Source: Salininema proteolyticum (GTDB lineage Bacteria; Actinomycetota; Actinomycetes; Mycobacteriales; Micromonosporaceae). Taken from it: DNA of 64,000 nucleotides. The notes beneath the pieces were generated by a model, which was not told where the DNA came from, did not search any database, and saw nothing but the letters and a program-made list of their open reading frames with translations. The DNA lies in contig NZ_JBHUNX010000001.1 in the NCBI RefSeq assembly GCF_042685645.1, positions 4,092,001 through 4,156,000 of the forward strand, given 5' to 3'. Shown one piece after another: positions 41,708 to 50,861 of this stretch. Position numbers and translations under genes: made by a program. The first letter of the stretch is position 1, and each line of letters starts with the position of its first letter.

Positions 41708-43378
41708 ATGGGCTACATCAACCTCTCCGACGTCACCTACACCCTCCCCGACGGGCGCACCCTCTTCTCCGAGGTGTCCTTCCGGGTGGGTGAAGGCTCC
41801 AAGGCGGCCCTGATCGGAGCCAACGGCGCGGGGAAGACCACCCTCCTGAACCTCGTGTGCGGCGACCTCGCCCCCGACTCGGGAACGGTGACCTCCTCCG
41901 GCGGAATCGGCCGCATGCGCCAGCTGGTCGGCATGAGGGAGGGCGACCGTCCCCTGGCCCTCCTGGCGGCCGGCCTGGCCCCGCCCCTCCTCCGTGCCCC
42001 CGGTAAGGCCCTGATCGACGCCGAAGCGGCCGTCGCCAAGGCGGAGAAGCGCGGACGCCTGTCCAACGCCGCCCAAGAAGCACAGGCGGCATACGTCCAG
42101 GCGATCACCGACTGGGGTGAGGCGGGCGGCTACGACTATGAGGTCGTGTGCGACACCGTCGCCACCTCGATCCTGCACGCCCCCTGGGACGAGGTGAAGA
42201 ACCGGCCGCTGTCGACCCTGTCGGGCGGCGAGCAGAAGCGGTTCGCGCTCCATCTGCTGCTGGCGGGCGACGACGAGGTCCTCATCCTCGACGAGCCGGA
42301 CAACTTCCTCGACGTGCCGGGCAAACGGGACCTCGAGAGGGCCGTCCGCGATTCGGAGAAGACGATCCTGCTCGTCTCGCACGATCGCGAAGTCCTCGCC
42401 AACACCGCCGACCAGGTCGTGACGGTGGAGGCCGGCGGTGCGTGGGTCCACGGCGGCGGCTTCTCGACGTGGCGCGAAGCCCGCACCGCCCGCTGGGAGA
42501 GGTTCGAGGAACTGCGCCGCCGCTGGGACGAGAAGCACAAGCAGCTGCGCGACCAGATGCTGATGTACAAGAACAAGGCGGCCTACAACTCGGACATGGC
42601 CTCCCGCTACCGGGCCGCGCAGACGCGCCTGGAGAAGTTCGAGGAGGCCGGGCCGCCGCCGGAACCGCCGCGGGACCAGAACATCCGCATGCGCCTGGAG
42701 GGCGGGCGGACAGGCAAGAGGGCCGTCGTCTGCGAGAGCCTCGAACTGGAGGACCTGACCTTCCCGTTCGACCTGGAGGTCTGGTACGGCGACCGAGTGG
42801 CGGTCCTGGGCGCCAACGGAACCGGTAAGAGCCACTTCCTGCGCCTCCTGGCCCGGGGAGGCTCCGAGCCCGAGGACGGCGTGAGGTCCTCCCAGCCCGT
42901 CGCCCCCGTCGCGCACGAGGGCAAGGCCAAGCTGGGGGCGCGCGTGTACCCCGGCATGTTCTCGCAGACCCACGAGCACCCCGAGCTGGACGCCAAGACC
43001 CTGGTCGAGATCCTGTGGGAGGCCGACGAGGACCGCCCCTCGCTGGACCTGGGCAGGGCCATGGCCGCCCTGGGCCGCTACGAGCTGTCGGGACAGGCCG
43101 AGCAGGCCTTCGGGCAGCTCTCCGGCGGCCAGCAGGCACGGTTCATGATCCTGTTGCTCGAACTGGCCGGCGCGACGTGCCTCCTGCTCGACGAGCCGAC
43201 CGACAACCTGGACCTGGAGAGCGCCGAAGCACTCGAGACGGGCCTGCGATCGTTCGAGGGGACGGTCCTGGCCGTCACCCACGACCGCTGGTTCACGCGC
43301 GGCTTCGACCGCTTCGTCCTGTTCGGCGAGGACGGTGAGGTGACCGAGGTGAACGAACCGGTCTGGGACGTCCGGTAG
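41708..43378 (+). CDS. ABC-F family ATPase (translation factor/antibiotic resistance type)
   Basis: 556 residues, two ATP-binding cassettes and no membrane part. Walker A motifs GANGAGKTT near 38 and GANGTGKSH near 369; signatures LSGGEQKRFAL near 168 and LSGGQQARFMI near 471; Walker B LILDEPDNFLD and LLLDEPTDNLDLES. The linker (about 230-330) is charged and helical, as in ABC-F proteins that reach into the ribosome. Members either protect ribosomes from drugs or tune translation; I cannot tell which. Start ATG 41708 fixed by the family N-terminus. Confidence 0.9.
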   Translation: MGYINLSDVTYTLPDGRTLFSEVSFRVGEGSKAALIGANGAGKTTLLNLVCGDLAPDSGTVTSSGGIGRMRQLVGMREGDRPLALLAAGLAPPLLRAPGKALIDAEAAVAKAEKRGRLSNAAQEAQAAYVQAITDWGEAGGYDYEVVCDTVATSILHAPWDEVKNRPLSTLSGGEQKRFALHLLLAGDDEVLILDEPDNFLDVPGKRDLERAVRDSEKTILLVSHDREVLANTADQVVTVEAGGAWVHGGGFSTWREARTARWERFEELRRRWDEKHKQLRDQMLMYKNKAAYNSDMASRYRAAQTRLEKFEEAGPPPEPPRDQNIRMRLEGGRTGKRAVVCESLELEDLTFPFDLEVWYGDRVAVLGANGTGKSHFLRLLARGGSEPEDGVRSSQPVAPVAHEGKAKLGARVYPGMFSQTHEHPELDAKTLVEILWEADEDRPSLDLGRAMAALGRYELSGQAEQAFGQLSGGQQARFMILLLELAGATCLLLDEPTDNLDLESAEALETGLRSFEGTVLAVTHDRWFTRGFDRFVLFGEDGEVTEVNEPVWDVR

Positions 43379-43441
43379 GGCCCTCGGGTCACCGTGTCGT
43401 CGTCGGCACGGCCGTGACCGGCCGAGGGCCCGGCCCGGAGT

Positions 43442-43501
43442 GTCAGTTCTCCCGCCAGATCGGGCAGGCTCCGCTTGCTAGTCCTCCCTCCAAATCGGGC
43501 A
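43442..43501 (-). repeat. Duplicated arcA 3' end
   Basis: The last codons of arcA (CPIWRED-stop) are followed 11 nt later by a second, diverged copy reading CPIWREN-stop in another frame. Nucleotide copies are 24 nt, about 35 nt apart. Looks like a short tandem duplication at the gene end. Confidence 0.7.
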
Positions 43502-44689
43502 GGACATGCAGCGCGGCCCTCCCCGGCCGGTGACCAGCTCCGATCCAGGGATGGTGACGACCTCGACGCCGGCCTTGGCCAGCTTCTCGTTCGTGATCGT
43601 GTTGCGCTCATAGGCGATCACGCGGCCCGGAGCCAGGGCGAGGGTGTTGTTCCCGTCGTCCCACTGCTCGCGGTCGGCGGTGACGCGGTCGAGCGTGCCG
43701 GTGTGGATCACCTGGAGGTCGCGCTTGCTGGCCTCCGAGGCGGCGCGGACGAAGGGCATCGCCTCGCCCACGGCGATGTCGTCGCCGACCGGCCGCAGCG
43801 GGTAGGCCGAGAGCTGGTGCTCGGCGGGAGCGTACATGACCAGCTTGTCCTCGTCGACCATCGTGCAGATGGTGTCCAGGTGCATCGTCGCGCGCCGCTG
43901 GGCGATCGGGACGGCCAGGACCTCGTGGACGGTGCCGGTCTTGAAGGCCTTGCGCGCCAGACGCTCCGCTCCGGCGGCGGTGGTGCGCTCGCCGACGCCG
44001 ATGGCGAGGACGCCGGGGGCGATGAGCAGGACGTCGCCGCCCTCGACGGACTCGAGTCCGTGGTTGTAGTGGTGGGGGACGTCGGCGAAGCGGGGGTGGT
44101 AGTTGTAGATGACGCTCGTCAGGGCGGTCTCGCGGCGGCGCGCGGGCATGGCCAGGGAGGTGACGGCGGCGCCGGTCGGCAGCCACAGCGACGAGTCGCG
44201 GGTGAACATGGTGTTGGGCAGCGGGGCGATGACGAAGCCCTGGGGGCGCATCATGCGCCAGGCGAGGGAGGTCTCGGCGGTGGATCCGGCGGGGAACTGG
44301 TCGAGCAGCTCCTGCTTGGTGAGCCCTTCGATGAGCACCGCGGCCAGCTGTTCGGGGGCGAGGGTGTCGAGGAACTCGCGGACCAGGTTCTCCAGTGCGG
44401 TCTCGGGTTCGTTGTAGAGCGAGTCCACGGCGGCCGCCCGGCCCTTGTCGACCGCGAGGGCCTCGGCGAGCAGTTCGCGCACGTAGAGGACTTCCACTCC
44501 CCGGTCGCGCAGGGCGCCGGCGAAGGCGTCGTGCTCCTCGCCGGCCCGCTCCACCCAGGGGAGGCCGTCGAAGAGGAGGGTGCTCGAGTTCTTCGGGGTG
44601 AGCCTTTTGAGCTCGCCGCCGGGGCGGTGCAGCATGACGGTCTTCAGGACGCCGACTTCGCTGTTGACTCCGTAATTCCGGTCCATCAT
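43478..44689 (-). CDS. arcA: Arginine deiminase
   Basis: 403 residues. Converts arginine to citrulline and ammonia. Core motifs: FTRDSSLWLP, GVGERTT, HLDTICTMVD (catalytic His/Asp region) and the catalytic cysteine C394 in GGPRCMSCP. The carbamate kinase and ornithine transcarbamylase genes are not adjacent, so it may serve pH or nitrogen supply rather than the full fermentation pathway. The C-terminus CPIWRED differs from the usual CPI-R-tail, and a second copy lies just beyond. Leaderless start: TAGGCT (44697-44702), 7 nt, ATG. Confidence 0.93.
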   Translation of the reverse strand: MMDRNYGVNSEVGVLKTVMLHRPGGELKRLTPKNSSTLLFDGLPWVERAGEEHDAFAGALRDRGVEVLYVRELLAEALAVDKGRAAAVDSLYNEPETALENLVREFLDTLAPEQLAAVLIEGLTKQELLDQFPAGSTAETSLAWRMMRPQGFVIAPLPNTMFTRDSSLWLPTGAAVTSLAMPARRRETALTSVIYNYHPRFADVPHHYNHGLESVEGGDVLLIAPGVLAIGVGERTTAAGAERLARKAFKTGTVHEVLAVPIAQRRATMHLDTICTMVDEDKLVMYAPAEHQLSAYPLRPVGDDIAVGEAMPFVRAASEASKRDLQVIHTGTLDRVTADREQWDDGNNTLALAPGRVIAYERNTITNEKLAKAGVEVVTIPGSELVTGRGGPRCMSCPIWRED

Positions 44690-44715
44690 GCCCCTGAGCC
44701 TAGTTCATATCGACT

Positions 44716-45051
44716 TCATATCAGCGGGAGGTGGTCTGTCAGGTCCGCCCGCGGGCCCGAGGCCTGCACCGATCCGCTGGCCACGGCATCGGAGAAGGTG
44801 ATTTTTCCGGTAGCGAGGGCCAGGAACGCCTCGGGAGTGGCCTCGATTACATTGGGAGGGGTGCCCCTGCGGTGCCGGGGGCCCTCGACGGCCTGTACCG
44901 CCCCGTAGGGGGGCACCCGGACTTCCACGCTGTGTCCTGGGGCTTTGGCGGCCAGAATCTTGAGCGCGGCGCGGACGGCGTCTTTGGCCAGGGTCCTGTC
45001 GCCGGGCGTCTCCGCCGCGGCCATGACCAATTCGGTGGGGTCGGTCGACAT
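44716..45051 (-). CDS. Sterol-carrier-fold family protein
   Basis: 111 residues from ATG 45051, with GGAGGAG 8 nt upstream. The pattern VRAALKILAAKAPGHSVEVRVPPYGAVQAVEGPRH and the ending FLALATGKITFSDAVASGSVQASG match the actinobacterial sterol carrier family proteins encoded near purF and purM in mycobacteria. The same genes are nearby here. Such proteins bind lipids; the role is unknown. A longer frame to 45243 lacks support. Confidence 0.8.
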   Translation of the reverse strand: MSTDPTELVMAAAETPGDRTLAKDAVRAALKILAAKAPGHSVEVRVPPYGAVQAVEGPRHRRGTPPNVIEATPEAFLALATGKITFSDAVASGSVQASGPRADLTDHLPLI

Positions 45052-45194
45052 GGGTCTTTCTCCTCCGGAGATACTGATCAATAATATGGTAGGCCGACTC
45101 TCGCCGAGCGGCCCACCGCGCCCGGAGGGAACGGCGGCGGCCCGACCGCAGACGTCCGGCCGGGCGGTAGGACAGAGCCCAGGAGGGGATAGCA

Positions 45195-46643
45195 ATGGCC
45201 CGAACGACCGCTGGTAAAGCACCTGCCGGCGGGGTGCCCGCACGTCCGCTGAGGCGAACGCGCCTGCTGTTGACGGCAGTCCTGGCCGGACTCGTCGTCG
45301 GCGCCGGGCTGGCGGCCCCGTCCGCTCTGGCCCAGGAGCCCGCCGTCCGGATCCAGTCGGGCCACGACCCGCAGCTGGAGACGGGAGAAGGCGCCACCCC
45401 CGCGCAGATCGGCCTCATCGTGACCGGCAAGGCCGGCACACCTACCGAGGTCCGCGCCACCGTCGGAGGCGTAGACGCCCACGTGACAGCGTCGTTCGGA
45501 CAGGGAAACAGCTGCCCCGGCAGCCAGCAGAGCAACGGCTCACAGGTCACCTGCTCGTTCACCATGCCGCAGAAACAGGGCAGCCGCAATCCCGAAAAGG
45601 GCGAACAGGCGCTTGCCATCACGCTCACCCCTGCGACCCAGTCGGAGCTGACCACCGAGGACGTCATGCAGGGCCAGCTGGTCATCAGCGCGACGATGGA
45701 CGGCAAGCCGGCCGAGAAGTCGACCTCGCTGACCGTGAGGGGCACCGAGGAGCCGCAGCCCGAGTCCATCCCCATGGTCAAGGGCACCGTCGTGGACAAC
45801 GGCGAGCCCGTGGACGGCGCCGAGGTCAAGCTGGAGGACTCCGAGGGCAACAGCTACACGGCCACCACCGACTCCAGCGGCGTCTTCGAGTTCGTCGGCA
45901 ACGAGGAGAAGCACATCGCCCCCGGCGAGATCAGCCTGACGGTCTCGAAGGAAGGCTACGACACCCAGACGGTGACCCGCAATGTCTTCGAGGAGACCGA
46001 GGAGGAGATCCGACTCCCCAAGGTCGAAGAGGAGAAGCCGAAGGAAGAGGAACCGAAGGACGAGGAGCCGGCCGCCGCGGAGGAGCCGGAGGAGGGCGGC
46101 ATGTCGCCGACCCTCTGGGCCATGATCATCATCGGCGCTCTCCTGGTCATCGGCGGTATCGTCGCGATCGTGCTGCTGCTGCGCGGCGGCAAGGGCGATG
46201 ACGACGACAACGAGGACGACCGTCCGCTCCCCGACCTTCCGCCGGACCACCAGGGCCAGGCCGCCCAGACCGGGCGTCCGGGCGTCTACCAGGCCTCCGG
46301 TCCGGGGCAGCAGCAGGGCGAGGCCCCGACCATGATCCACAACGGCCCGCTGGTCAACGACGACGACTTCGCCGGCTACGGCTCTCAGCAGGAGAGCAGT
46401 TTCGGACCGGGCTACGACAACTCCGCGACGCAGGTCATGCCGCAGTACGGCTCCGAGCAGCCCCCGCCGCCTCCTCCGCCGGGCGGCCTGCCGCCGCAGG
46501 CCCCGAAGGACGAGACGACGATCCTGCCGACCGTCGACAAGGACAAGGGTCCGCAGGCCCCGGGCTACGGCCCGGGACCGCAGCCGCGCCGCGACGAGGG
46601 CGGCTGGCAGAGGCCGGACGACCGCCGCCAGAGCGGCTGGTAA
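45195..46643 (+). CDS. Membrane-anchored protein with carboxypeptidase-regulatory-like domain
   Basis: 482 residues. Signal/anchor about 20-48 (ending SALAQEP). The external part has a beta-rich domain (about 50-180). A carboxypeptidase-regulatory-like Ig domain lies near 195-270 (VKGTVVDNGEPVDGAEVKLED, SSGVFEFV, GYDTQTV), followed by an acidic Glu/Lys-rich stretch. A helix near 308-332 (LWAMIIIGALLVIGGIVAIVLLL) crosses the membrane, and the tail is Pro/Gln/Gly-rich, with PPPPPPPGG. Probably linked to the cell surface; function unknown. Ribosome site AGGAGGGG. Confidence 0.8.
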   Translation: MARTTAGKAPAGGVPARPLRRTRLLLTAVLAGLVVGAGLAAPSALAQEPAVRIQSGHDPQLETGEGATPAQIGLIVTGKAGTPTEVRATVGGVDAHVTASFGQGNSCPGSQQSNGSQVTCSFTMPQKQGSRNPEKGEQALAITLTPATQSELTTEDVMQGQLVISATMDGKPAEKSTSLTVRGTEEPQPESIPMVKGTVVDNGEPVDGAEVKLEDSEGNSYTATTDSSGVFEFVGNEEKHIAPGEISLTVSKEGYDTQTVTRNVFEETEEEIRLPKVEEEKPKEEEPKDEEPAAAEEPEEGGMSPTLWAMIIIGALLVIGGIVAIVLLLRGGKGDDDDNEDDRPLPDLPPDHQGQAAQTGRPGVYQASGPGQQQGEAPTMIHNGPLVNDDDFAGYGSQQESSFGPGYDNSATQVMPQYGSEQPPPPPPPGGLPPQAPKDETTILPTVDKDKGPQAPGYGPGPQPRRDEGGWQRPDDRRQSGW

Positions 46644-46660
46644 CCGGAACGCCGGACGGC

Positions 46661-46703
46661 GAGAGGGGCGGGGTTCACCACTTCGGGTGTCCCCGCCCCT
46701 CTC
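46661..46703 (+). terminator. Terminator between the membrane protein gene and purF
   Basis: GAGAGGGGCGGGG pairs with CCCCGCCCCTCTC around a 17-nt loop. A short T-containing tail follows. Confidence 0.85.
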
Positions 46704-46918
46704 TCATGTCCGATTTCACCGGCAGGGGGAGAGGCATTGCACACGTGTCCTGCACCGCCCCCTCACTTGGGGTGGTGGACGGGGGACGAACCTCGTATAG
46801 ACTACAAGTGGAGGCTGACGGGAGGCCGCGTCACAGAATCCGACGGAGTGCCGACGACCCCAGTCCTAGTCCTTTTCCGATTCTCTCCGCGAGAACATCC
46901 CGACAGAGGAGTTTCCCA

Positions 46919-48364
46919 GTGGCCCGAGGGGATGGCCGTCTCACCGTGGAAATCGATCCTGCGAACCCCGGTCCGCGCGACGCCTGCGGCGTCGTGGGCA
47001 TCTGGGCCCCCGGTGAAGAAGTCTCAAAGCTGACCTATTTCGGACTCTACTCACTTCAGCACCGCGGCCAGGAGGCCGCGGGGATGGCGGTCGCGGACGG
47101 CGACCGCACTGTCGTCTACAAGGACGTGGGCCTGGTCGCCCAGGTCTTCGACGAGAAAACCCTCGCCCCGCTCCAGGGGCACGTCGCCATCGGACACGCC
47201 CGTTACTCCACCACCGGGTCCTCGACCTGGGAGAACGCCCAGCCGACCATTCGCGCCAACACCGGCGGCGTATCGGTCTCGCTGGCGCACAACGGCAACC
47301 TCGTCAACCTCTCGGAGCTGTTCGACACCGCCGTGTCCAACGGCCTCGACGTCGGCTCCATGACCAGCGACACCGGCCTGCTGGCCACGCTGTTCACCGG
47401 GCACCCGTCGACCGACCTGGCCGAGGCCGCGAGCGACGTCCTACCGCAGGTCAAGGGCGCCTATTCGCTGGTGTTCATCGACAACGACCGGCTCTTCGCC
47501 GCCCGCGACCCGCAGGGCATCCGACCGCTGGTGCTGGGCAAGCTGGAGAAGGGCTGGATGGTCGCCTCAGAGACCGCCGCGCTCGACACCGTCGGCGCCA
47601 GCTACGTCCGCGACGTCGAACCGGGCGAGATCCTCTCCATCGGCGAGGACGGCGTGCGGTCCACCCGCTTCGCCGAGCCCGAGCCGAAGCACTGCCTCTT
47701 CGAGTGGGTCTACCTCTCGCGCCCCGACTCCCGCTTCGACGGGCAGACGCTCTACCAGTCCCGCATCGAGCAGGGCCGCGTGCTGGCACGCGAGTACCCC
47801 GCCGACGCCGACATGGTCATCGGGGTCCCCGAGTCCGGCATTCCCGCCGCGGTGGGCTACGCCAACGAATCGGGCATCCCCTACGGCCTCGGCTTCGCCA
47901 AGAACAGCTACGTGGGCCGGACCTTCATCCAGCCCTCCGACTCGCTGCGGAAGCTCGGCATCCGCCTCAAGCTCAACCCGCTGACCGACCAGATCCGCGG
48001 CAAGCGCCTGGTCGTCATCGACGACTCGATCGTCCGGGGCAACACCCAGCGCGCGCAGGTCAAGATGCTGCGCGACGCGGGCGCCAAGGAGGTCCACGTG
48101 CGGATCTCCTCACCGCCCATCAAATGGCCGTGCTTCCTCGGCATCGACTTCGCCACCCGTGAAGAGCTGATCGCCGACAACTACGACGTTTCGGAGATCT
48201 GCGAGCAGATCGGCGCCGACAGCCTCGGCTACATCTCGCTCGACGGGCTGACCGCCGCCTCAGGCCAGAAGTCCGACAACCTGTGCCGCGCTTGTTTCGA
48301 CGGTAAGTACCCCGTCGAGCTGCCCGACAACCTCGGCAAGAACCTGCTGACCAGTACCGCCTAA
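46919..48364 (+). CDS. purF: Amidophosphoribosyltransferase PurF
   Basis: 481 residues from GTG 46919 with GAGGAG 7 nt upstream (an in-frame ATG 71 codons earlier crosses a probable promoter and terminator tail). First step of purine synthesis: PRPP plus glutamine to phosphoribosylamine. After a short propeptide comes the nucleophile Cys in DACGVVGI. The four Fe-S cysteines expected in Gram-positive PurF are visible (KHCLF, KWPCF, LCRAC twice). The PRPP motif is VVIDDSIVRGNT near 360. A 214-nt leader region precedes it. purM follows after 24 nt. Confidence 0.96.
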   Translation: MARGDGRLTVEIDPANPGPRDACGVVGIWAPGEEVSKLTYFGLYSLQHRGQEAAGMAVADGDRTVVYKDVGLVAQVFDEKTLAPLQGHVAIGHARYSTTGSSTWENAQPTIRANTGGVSVSLAHNGNLVNLSELFDTAVSNGLDVGSMTSDTGLLATLFTGHPSTDLAEAASDVLPQVKGAYSLVFIDNDRLFAARDPQGIRPLVLGKLEKGWMVASETAALDTVGASYVRDVEPGEILSIGEDGVRSTRFAEPEPKHCLFEWVYLSRPDSRFDGQTLYQSRIEQGRVLAREYPADADMVIGVPESGIPAAVGYANESGIPYGLGFAKNSYVGRTFIQPSDSLRKLGIRLKLNPLTDQIRGKRLVVIDDSIVRGNTQRAQVKMLRDAGAKEVHVRISSPPIKWPCFLGIDFATREELIADNYDVSEICEQIGADSLGYISLDGLTAASGQKSDNLCRACFDGKYPVELPDNLGKNLLTSTA

Positions 48365-48388
48365 AAAGCACCGTCTAAGAGGAAAACC

Positions 48389-49441
48389 ATGCCTACAGTC
48401 TCCTACGCCTCTGCCGGGGTGAGCATCGACAAGGGCGACGCCGCCGTCGAGGCGATCAAGCCCGCCATCAAGAAGACCACGCGGCCCGAGGTCGTCGGCG
48501 GGATCGGCGGCTTCGCCGGGCTCTTCGCCCTCGACACGGACAAGTACGAGAAGCCGCTGCTGGCCTCCTCCACCGACGGCGTCGGCACCAAGCTGGCCAT
48601 CGCCCAGGAGCTCGACATCCACGACACGGTCGGCGTCGACCTGGTCGCCATGGTCGTCGACGACCTGGTCGTCTGCGGTGCCGAGCCGCTGTTCCTACTG
48701 GACTACATCGCCACCGGCCAGGTCGTCCCCGAGCGGATCAGCGATATCGCCGCGGGCATCGCCGACGGCTGCCGCTACGCCGGATGCGCCCTGATCGGCG
48801 GAGAGATCGCCGAGCACCCGGGCGTCATGAACGAGAGCGACTACGACATCTCCGCCACCGGCGTGGGCGTCGTCGAGGCCGACAAGGTGCTCGGCCCCGA
48901 TGGCGTCCGCGAGGGCGACGTCGTCGTGGCCATGCGCTCCACCGGCGTCCACTCCAACGGGTTCTCCCTGGTGCGCCAGATCCTCAAGGTCGGCGGCCTG
49001 GGCCTCGACAAGGCCGTCCCCGAGTTCGGCACTCAGCGGACCGTGGGCGAGGAGCTCATGACGCCGACCCACATCTACACGAAGGACTGCCTGGAGCTGA
49101 TCGCCGAGTGCGACGTCCACGCCTTCGCGCACATCACCGGCGGCGGCATCGCGGGCAACCTGATCCGCGCCCTGCCCGACGGCCTGACCGCCACCGTCGA
49201 CCGTTCGACCTGGAGCCCCAACCCCGTCTTCGACGTCCTGCGGCGCACCGCCGACGTGGACCTCGCCGAGATGGAGCGGACCTTCAACATGGGCGTCGGC
49301 ATGGCCGCGATCCTCCCCGAGGACCAGGTCGACCGCGCTCTGGCGCTGTTGACGGCGCGCCACATGGAGGCGTGGGTCGTCGGCCGGGTCACCGAGGGCG
49401 AGCACATCGTCCGCCTCGAGGGCGACTACAAGTCCGAGTAG
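48389..49441 (+). CDS. purM: Phosphoribosylformylglycinamidine cyclo-ligase PurM
   Basis: 350 residues. Closes the imidazole ring to give AIR. Motifs ASSTDGVGTK near 50, GGEIAEHPG and AHITGGGIAGNL near 245. ATG start with AAGAGGAAAACC. Directly behind purF, the usual actinobacterial arrangement; the two share one transcript, ended by the hairpin at 49471. Confidence 0.96.
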   Translation: MPTVSYASAGVSIDKGDAAVEAIKPAIKKTTRPEVVGGIGGFAGLFALDTDKYEKPLLASSTDGVGTKLAIAQELDIHDTVGVDLVAMVVDDLVVCGAEPLFLLDYIATGQVVPERISDIAAGIADGCRYAGCALIGGEIAEHPGVMNESDYDISATGVGVVEADKVLGPDGVREGDVVVAMRSTGVHSNGFSLVRQILKVGGLGLDKAVPEFGTQRTVGEELMTPTHIYTKDCLELIAECDVHAFAHITGGGIAGNLIRALPDGLTATVDRSTWSPNPVFDVLRRTADVDLAEMERTFNMGVGMAAILPEDQVDRALALLTARHMEAWVVGRVTEGEHIVRLEGDYKSE

Positions 49442-49470
49442 GCCTTCCCGCCCTCTCCGGAGGCTTTTTC

Positions 49471-49506
49471 CGAGGGGCCGTTCCGCCGTCGCGGGGCGGC
49501 CCCTCG
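49471..49506 (+). terminator. Terminator after purF-purM
   Basis: CGAGGGGCCG pairs with CGGCCCCTCG around a 16-nt loop. Confidence 0.75.
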
Positions 49507-49721
49507 GCGCGTCCGCGCATTCTACCGGTCGCACGCCACTTTCTCTGCGCCACAAGCGTTCCTACCAGGACCTGCGAATTTCCGCATAGACCCGTGTCAT
49601 ATTCTGATTCGCAGGGGGCCGTAGTGCGGGCACCTACTTGTTATCGTCGGAGGCAGACACCGACAATCTTCCCGACGTCGCCGCCGGGGCGGCCTCGTCG
49701 CCCGGATGAAGGAACCGCACC

Positions 49722-50216
49722 ATGCTCCGCCCCAAAGCCTTCGCCCCGACCTCCCTCACCTTCCTGGCCGTCTCCGCCCTCGCGCTCGCCGGATGCACCG
49801 GCGGGGGCGGCGGTTCCGACGATCCGTCCTCCGAGACCGCGTCCGAGTCCTCCTCGCCGACGGCGGGGGACGCCACCGCGCAGGAGGCGGAGGTCGAACT
49901 CGACGACTCCGCCGTCGGCGAGTACACCGCGAACGACGACGCCCGGACGGCCTTCGACCAGGCCCTGGCCTCCTTCGAGAACTCGGCGAAGTTCGAGGAC
50001 GACGACCTGGCCGGGCTGGACGGCGACGAGCTCGCCACGGTCGGCGCCGGCTCGTGCGCGGCCCTCGACGCCGGTTACGACCTGCCCGCCTACCACCGCT
50101 GGGTGAGCGAGAACCACCGGCTCACCATGAGCGACGGAGCGGTGGTCATCTACTTCGGACGGATGTTCTGCGAGGACCGCAGCGACGACTTCGAGACGTT
50201 CTTCAAGGAGAACTGA
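49722..50216 (+). CDS. Hypothetical lipoprotein
   Basis: 164 residues. The lipobox LALAGC near residue 23 predicts a lipid anchor. A Gly/Ser/Asp/Glu-rich linker (about 25-60) follows. The mature domain has VGAGSCAALDAGYDL and GRMFCEDRSDDFETF, so one disulfide is possible. No family recognised. Ribosome site GAAGGAACC before the ATG. Confidence 0.75.
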   Translation: MLRPKAFAPTSLTFLAVSALALAGCTGGGGGSDDPSSETASESSSPTAGDATAQEAEVELDDSAVGEYTANDDARTAFDQALASFENSAKFEDDDLAGLDGDELATVGAGSCAALDAGYDLPAYHRWVSENHRLTMSDGAVVIYFGRMFCEDRSDDFETFFKEN

Positions 50217-50230
50217 GCTCCGGACGAACG

Positions 50231-50265
50231 GAATGGGCGGGCCCTCGGGCCCGCCCATTCCTTTT
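50231..50265 (+). terminator. Rho-independent terminator after the lipoprotein gene
   Basis: GAATGGGCGGGCCC with its perfect complement around a 2-nt loop, then CTTTT. Confidence 0.9.
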
Positions 50266-50325
50266 CCATCGCGCGGGCGGCCTCTCCCCCGAAAGGACGC
50301 CCGCGCTTTTTCGAGGGGCGATGGT

Positions 50326-50675
50326 CTAGTAACCCGGTTCCTCACCGGCTTCGATGAAGTCGGCCGGGATCTCCGGGCAGGCCTCCTCCAGGCCGGGCGA
50401 GCGCGTGTCGCAGAACGCCTCGCTGCCGAAGCAGGCCTGGTTCACCGCGCCGTTCTCCGAGTACCCGCTCTCTTCGGCGAGGGACTCGGTGAACCGGGTC
50501 GCGGCGAACCCGTCGTCCATCGCCAGGCACAGTGCCACCGAAGCCGCCGCCGGTCCGGCGACGGCGTCCTCGCGCCCGGCCGGCTTCTCGTCGGCGCCGC
50601 CTGCCGAGAAGGCGGACAGGCCGCGGAAACGGCTCCGGTGGCGGGAGGACGAGTCAGGACGGGGCTGAGGGGCAC
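50326..50675 (-). pseudogene. Possible frameshifted small secreted protein
   Basis: The C-terminal frame (50326-50538) encodes about 70 residues with strong G/C third positions and four cysteines in NQACFGSEAFCDTRSPGLEEAC and nearby LCLAM. No good start exists in that frame. Upstream, in another frame, a GTG at 50675 has AAAGGA 5 nt before it and opens MPLSPVLTRPPATGAVSAAC, a signal-like sequence. The two are joined only by a one-base shift. Either the gene is broken or one base is missing. Unrecognised; it could instead be a short gene from 50538. Confidence 0.4.
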
Positions 50676-50861
50676 GGCGGTCCTTTCGCCGGAGCGAATG
50701 TATTGAACACCGACCAGGCTAGCGGCGGCCGGCGGGCCACGTGCCACCGGAAGCAGGCATCGAGATTCCTCTAACCCCGCGCAACCTCTTGCGGCGCAGG
50801 TGAAGGATGCGAAAACAAAACGGATCGGTAACCAAAGGGGCCGAATTGTGACCGTTGGCCC

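Noticed and set aside
41609..43282. 557-residue open frame antisense to the ABC-F gene
   Set aside because: The sense frame holds two complete ATP-binding cassettes.
46706..46918. N-terminal 71-codon extension of purF
   Set aside because: Starts inside the terminator tail, lacks homology, and a good GAGGAG site serves the GTG at 46919.
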